Shown here in pieces: positions 63,261-64,000 of a stretch of DNA of 64,000 nt. This stretch comes from Bacillus massilinigeriensis. Lineage in GTDB: Bacteria > Bacillota > Bacilli > Bacillales > Cytobacillaceae. The stretch covers positions 2,198,502 through 2,262,501 of the forward strand of contig NZ_LT630337.1 in NCBI RefSeq assembly GCF_900117315.1. The letters are read 5' to 3'. The notes under the pieces are model-generated. The model searched no databases and had not been told where the DNA came from. It was given only the letters and a program-made list of their open reading frames with translations. The position numbers and the translations under genes are program-made. Each line of letters opens with the position of its first letter. Position 1 is the first letter of the stretch.

Positions 63261-63833
63261 TTAAAGAATACTCGTTCCGATCAATTTTGAAAGTGCTAAG
63301 CAAAACTTACGCCATTCCTTTGGGTATTTTTCATATCCCCTACTGTCATAAGTAGTTGCCTTCGTAACAAGCTTTACTTCCCAGCTTGTCCCGCCTATAT
63401 GAACTTCATCACTTTGGAAATCCTCATCCCAATTCCATATTTTCAAACGATAGATTTCTTTAGTAAATTCATCAAAGGATCCGATTATTTTGGTTGATTC
63501 TTCCTTTGGATGGCTTTGATTTTGAAAATACCATTCAAAAAACTGAAAGGTCTTTTGAGTAAAGTCAATGCTAATCATGTACGTAACATCAAAGTGATTT
63601 ATTGAAATAGATAAAGAAACGAGCTCCTTTTCAGGGAGAATGGACACAAGATTATCTTCAACTGAAAACAAATCTTTTTTGCGATTGATGGCCGCCTTCA
63701 CTTGTGATAATTGAATTGGCTTTTCTTGAATCTCTTGTACATAAGCAGACTCATTCATATCCTGTAAGATGGAAGGAATCGTCGCTGGACCTTTTTTCCC
63801 AATTATGTCCAGAATAATTTCATAAATGCTCAT
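63261..63833 (-). CDS. Protein of unknown function with N-terminal winged-helix-like region
   Basis: The 190-residue protein starts MSIYEIILDIIGKKGPATIP, and residues 1-70 (to QVKAAINRKKDLFSVEDNLV) have the helix-helix-helix-wing pattern of HARE-HTH/RpoE-like domains. The C-terminal 110 residues (FQFFEWYFQNQSHPKEESTK, IWNWDEDFQSDEVHIGGTSW, YEKYPKEWRKFCLALSKL) are Trp-rich and not recognised. A distant GGAGG precedes ATG. It may bind nucleic acid; nothing nearby indicates a role. Confidence 0.6.
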   Translation of the reverse strand: MSIYEIILDIIGKKGPATIPSILQDMNESAYVQEIQEKPIQLSQVKAAINRKKDLFSVEDNLVSILPEKELVSLSISINHFDVTYMISIDFTQKTFQFFEWYFQNQSHPKEESTKIIGSFDEFTKEIYRLKIWNWDEDFQSDEVHIGGTSWEVKLVTKATTYDSRGYEKYPKEWRKFCLALSKLIGTSIL

Positions 63834-63952
63834 GATATTTTGTATCCTCCGTCAAAATGAATCCTCGTTATTTTATTTAAAGTAACCATAACATCCTTCT
63901 TATTTCTATCATACAATTAATAAGTTTTGAAAAAAAGAAGTTTTTCTAACAA

Positions 63953-63990
63953 AAAAACATCCCCTTTCAATAATTGAAGTGGGGATGTTT
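63953..63990 (-). terminator. Terminator of a gene beyond the right edge
   Basis: AACATCCCC/GGGGATGTT stem followed on the minus strand by seven T, so it should end a minus-strand gene located past 64000. Confidence 0.7.
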
Positions 63991-64000
63991 CTATTTATTT

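Overview
The window is AT-rich DNA with Bacillus-type gene content, strong GGAGG ribosome-binding sites, TTG/GTG starts, a SAM riboswitch, a lysine riboswitch and many spore genes (csgA, sspH, YjcZ family, DUF1657/DUF421, an Sda-like inhibitor). It is a chromosomal segment of an endospore-forming member of the Bacillaceae. Cobalamin-dependent MetH, pyruvate formate-lyase and a split FeoB argue against B. subtilis itself and fit a more distant Bacillus-like genus. No rRNA, tRNA, IS transposase, prophage or CRISPR array was seen.

Layout: 1-1.4 kb acyl-CoA dehydrogenase pair; 1.6-9.1 kb VanW protein, YxcD-like pair, 6-phosphogluconolactonase, DUF485/acetate symporter pair, cyclophilin, HesB-like protein, a MITE-like element, and a ring-opening dioxygenase divergent from a YodB-type HxlR regulator; 9.6-11 kb SCP2 protein and a csgA operon behind a sigma-G promoter; 11-17 kb YkoP/metallophosphoesterase, a LysM-3D wall protein with a WalR box, a DUF421/DUF1657 set and an orphan histidine kinase; 17-21 kb YhfH, an L-box-controlled amino acid permease and small (mostly spore) genes; 21-31.6 kb DhaS, SCO, penicillin acylase-like enzyme, ABC-F protein, YkuS, lipoprotein, Pho-box alkaline phosphatase and a cupredoxin; 31.9-35 kb pflBA; 35.1-38.6 kb a TCCGCG repeat array, nadE-pncB and BirA-box bioY; 38.7-39.9 kb a MifM-like arrest peptide upstream of a second YidC; 40-44 kb fluoride channels, Sda-like protein and feoA/feoB; 44-48 kb odhAB; 48.7-57 kb sspH and the S-box metI-metC-yitJ-metH operon; 57-62.7 kb a hybrid kinase/CheR/REC-PAS-kinase operon; then small genes to the end.

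Regulation is well represented. Sites read directly include a SAM-I riboswitch, a lysine riboswitch, a WalR box, three Pho boxes, Rex- and Fnr-like sites, a BirA operator, sigma-G and sigma-K promoters, and several unassigned palindromes overlapping promoters.

Most noteworthy: (1) a 96-codon reading frame in front of a YidC lipoprotein insertase whose C-terminus matches, without gaps, the spacing of the B. subtilis MifM arrest motif as I recall it, with an anti-Shine-Dalgarno sequence a few codons after the predicted stall; (2) an RsbK/RsbM-like kinase-CheR pair whose third gene is a REC-PAS-PAS-histidine kinase instead of the PP2C phosphatase RsbY; (3) six TCCGCG cores repeated every 20-21 bp between pflA and nadE.
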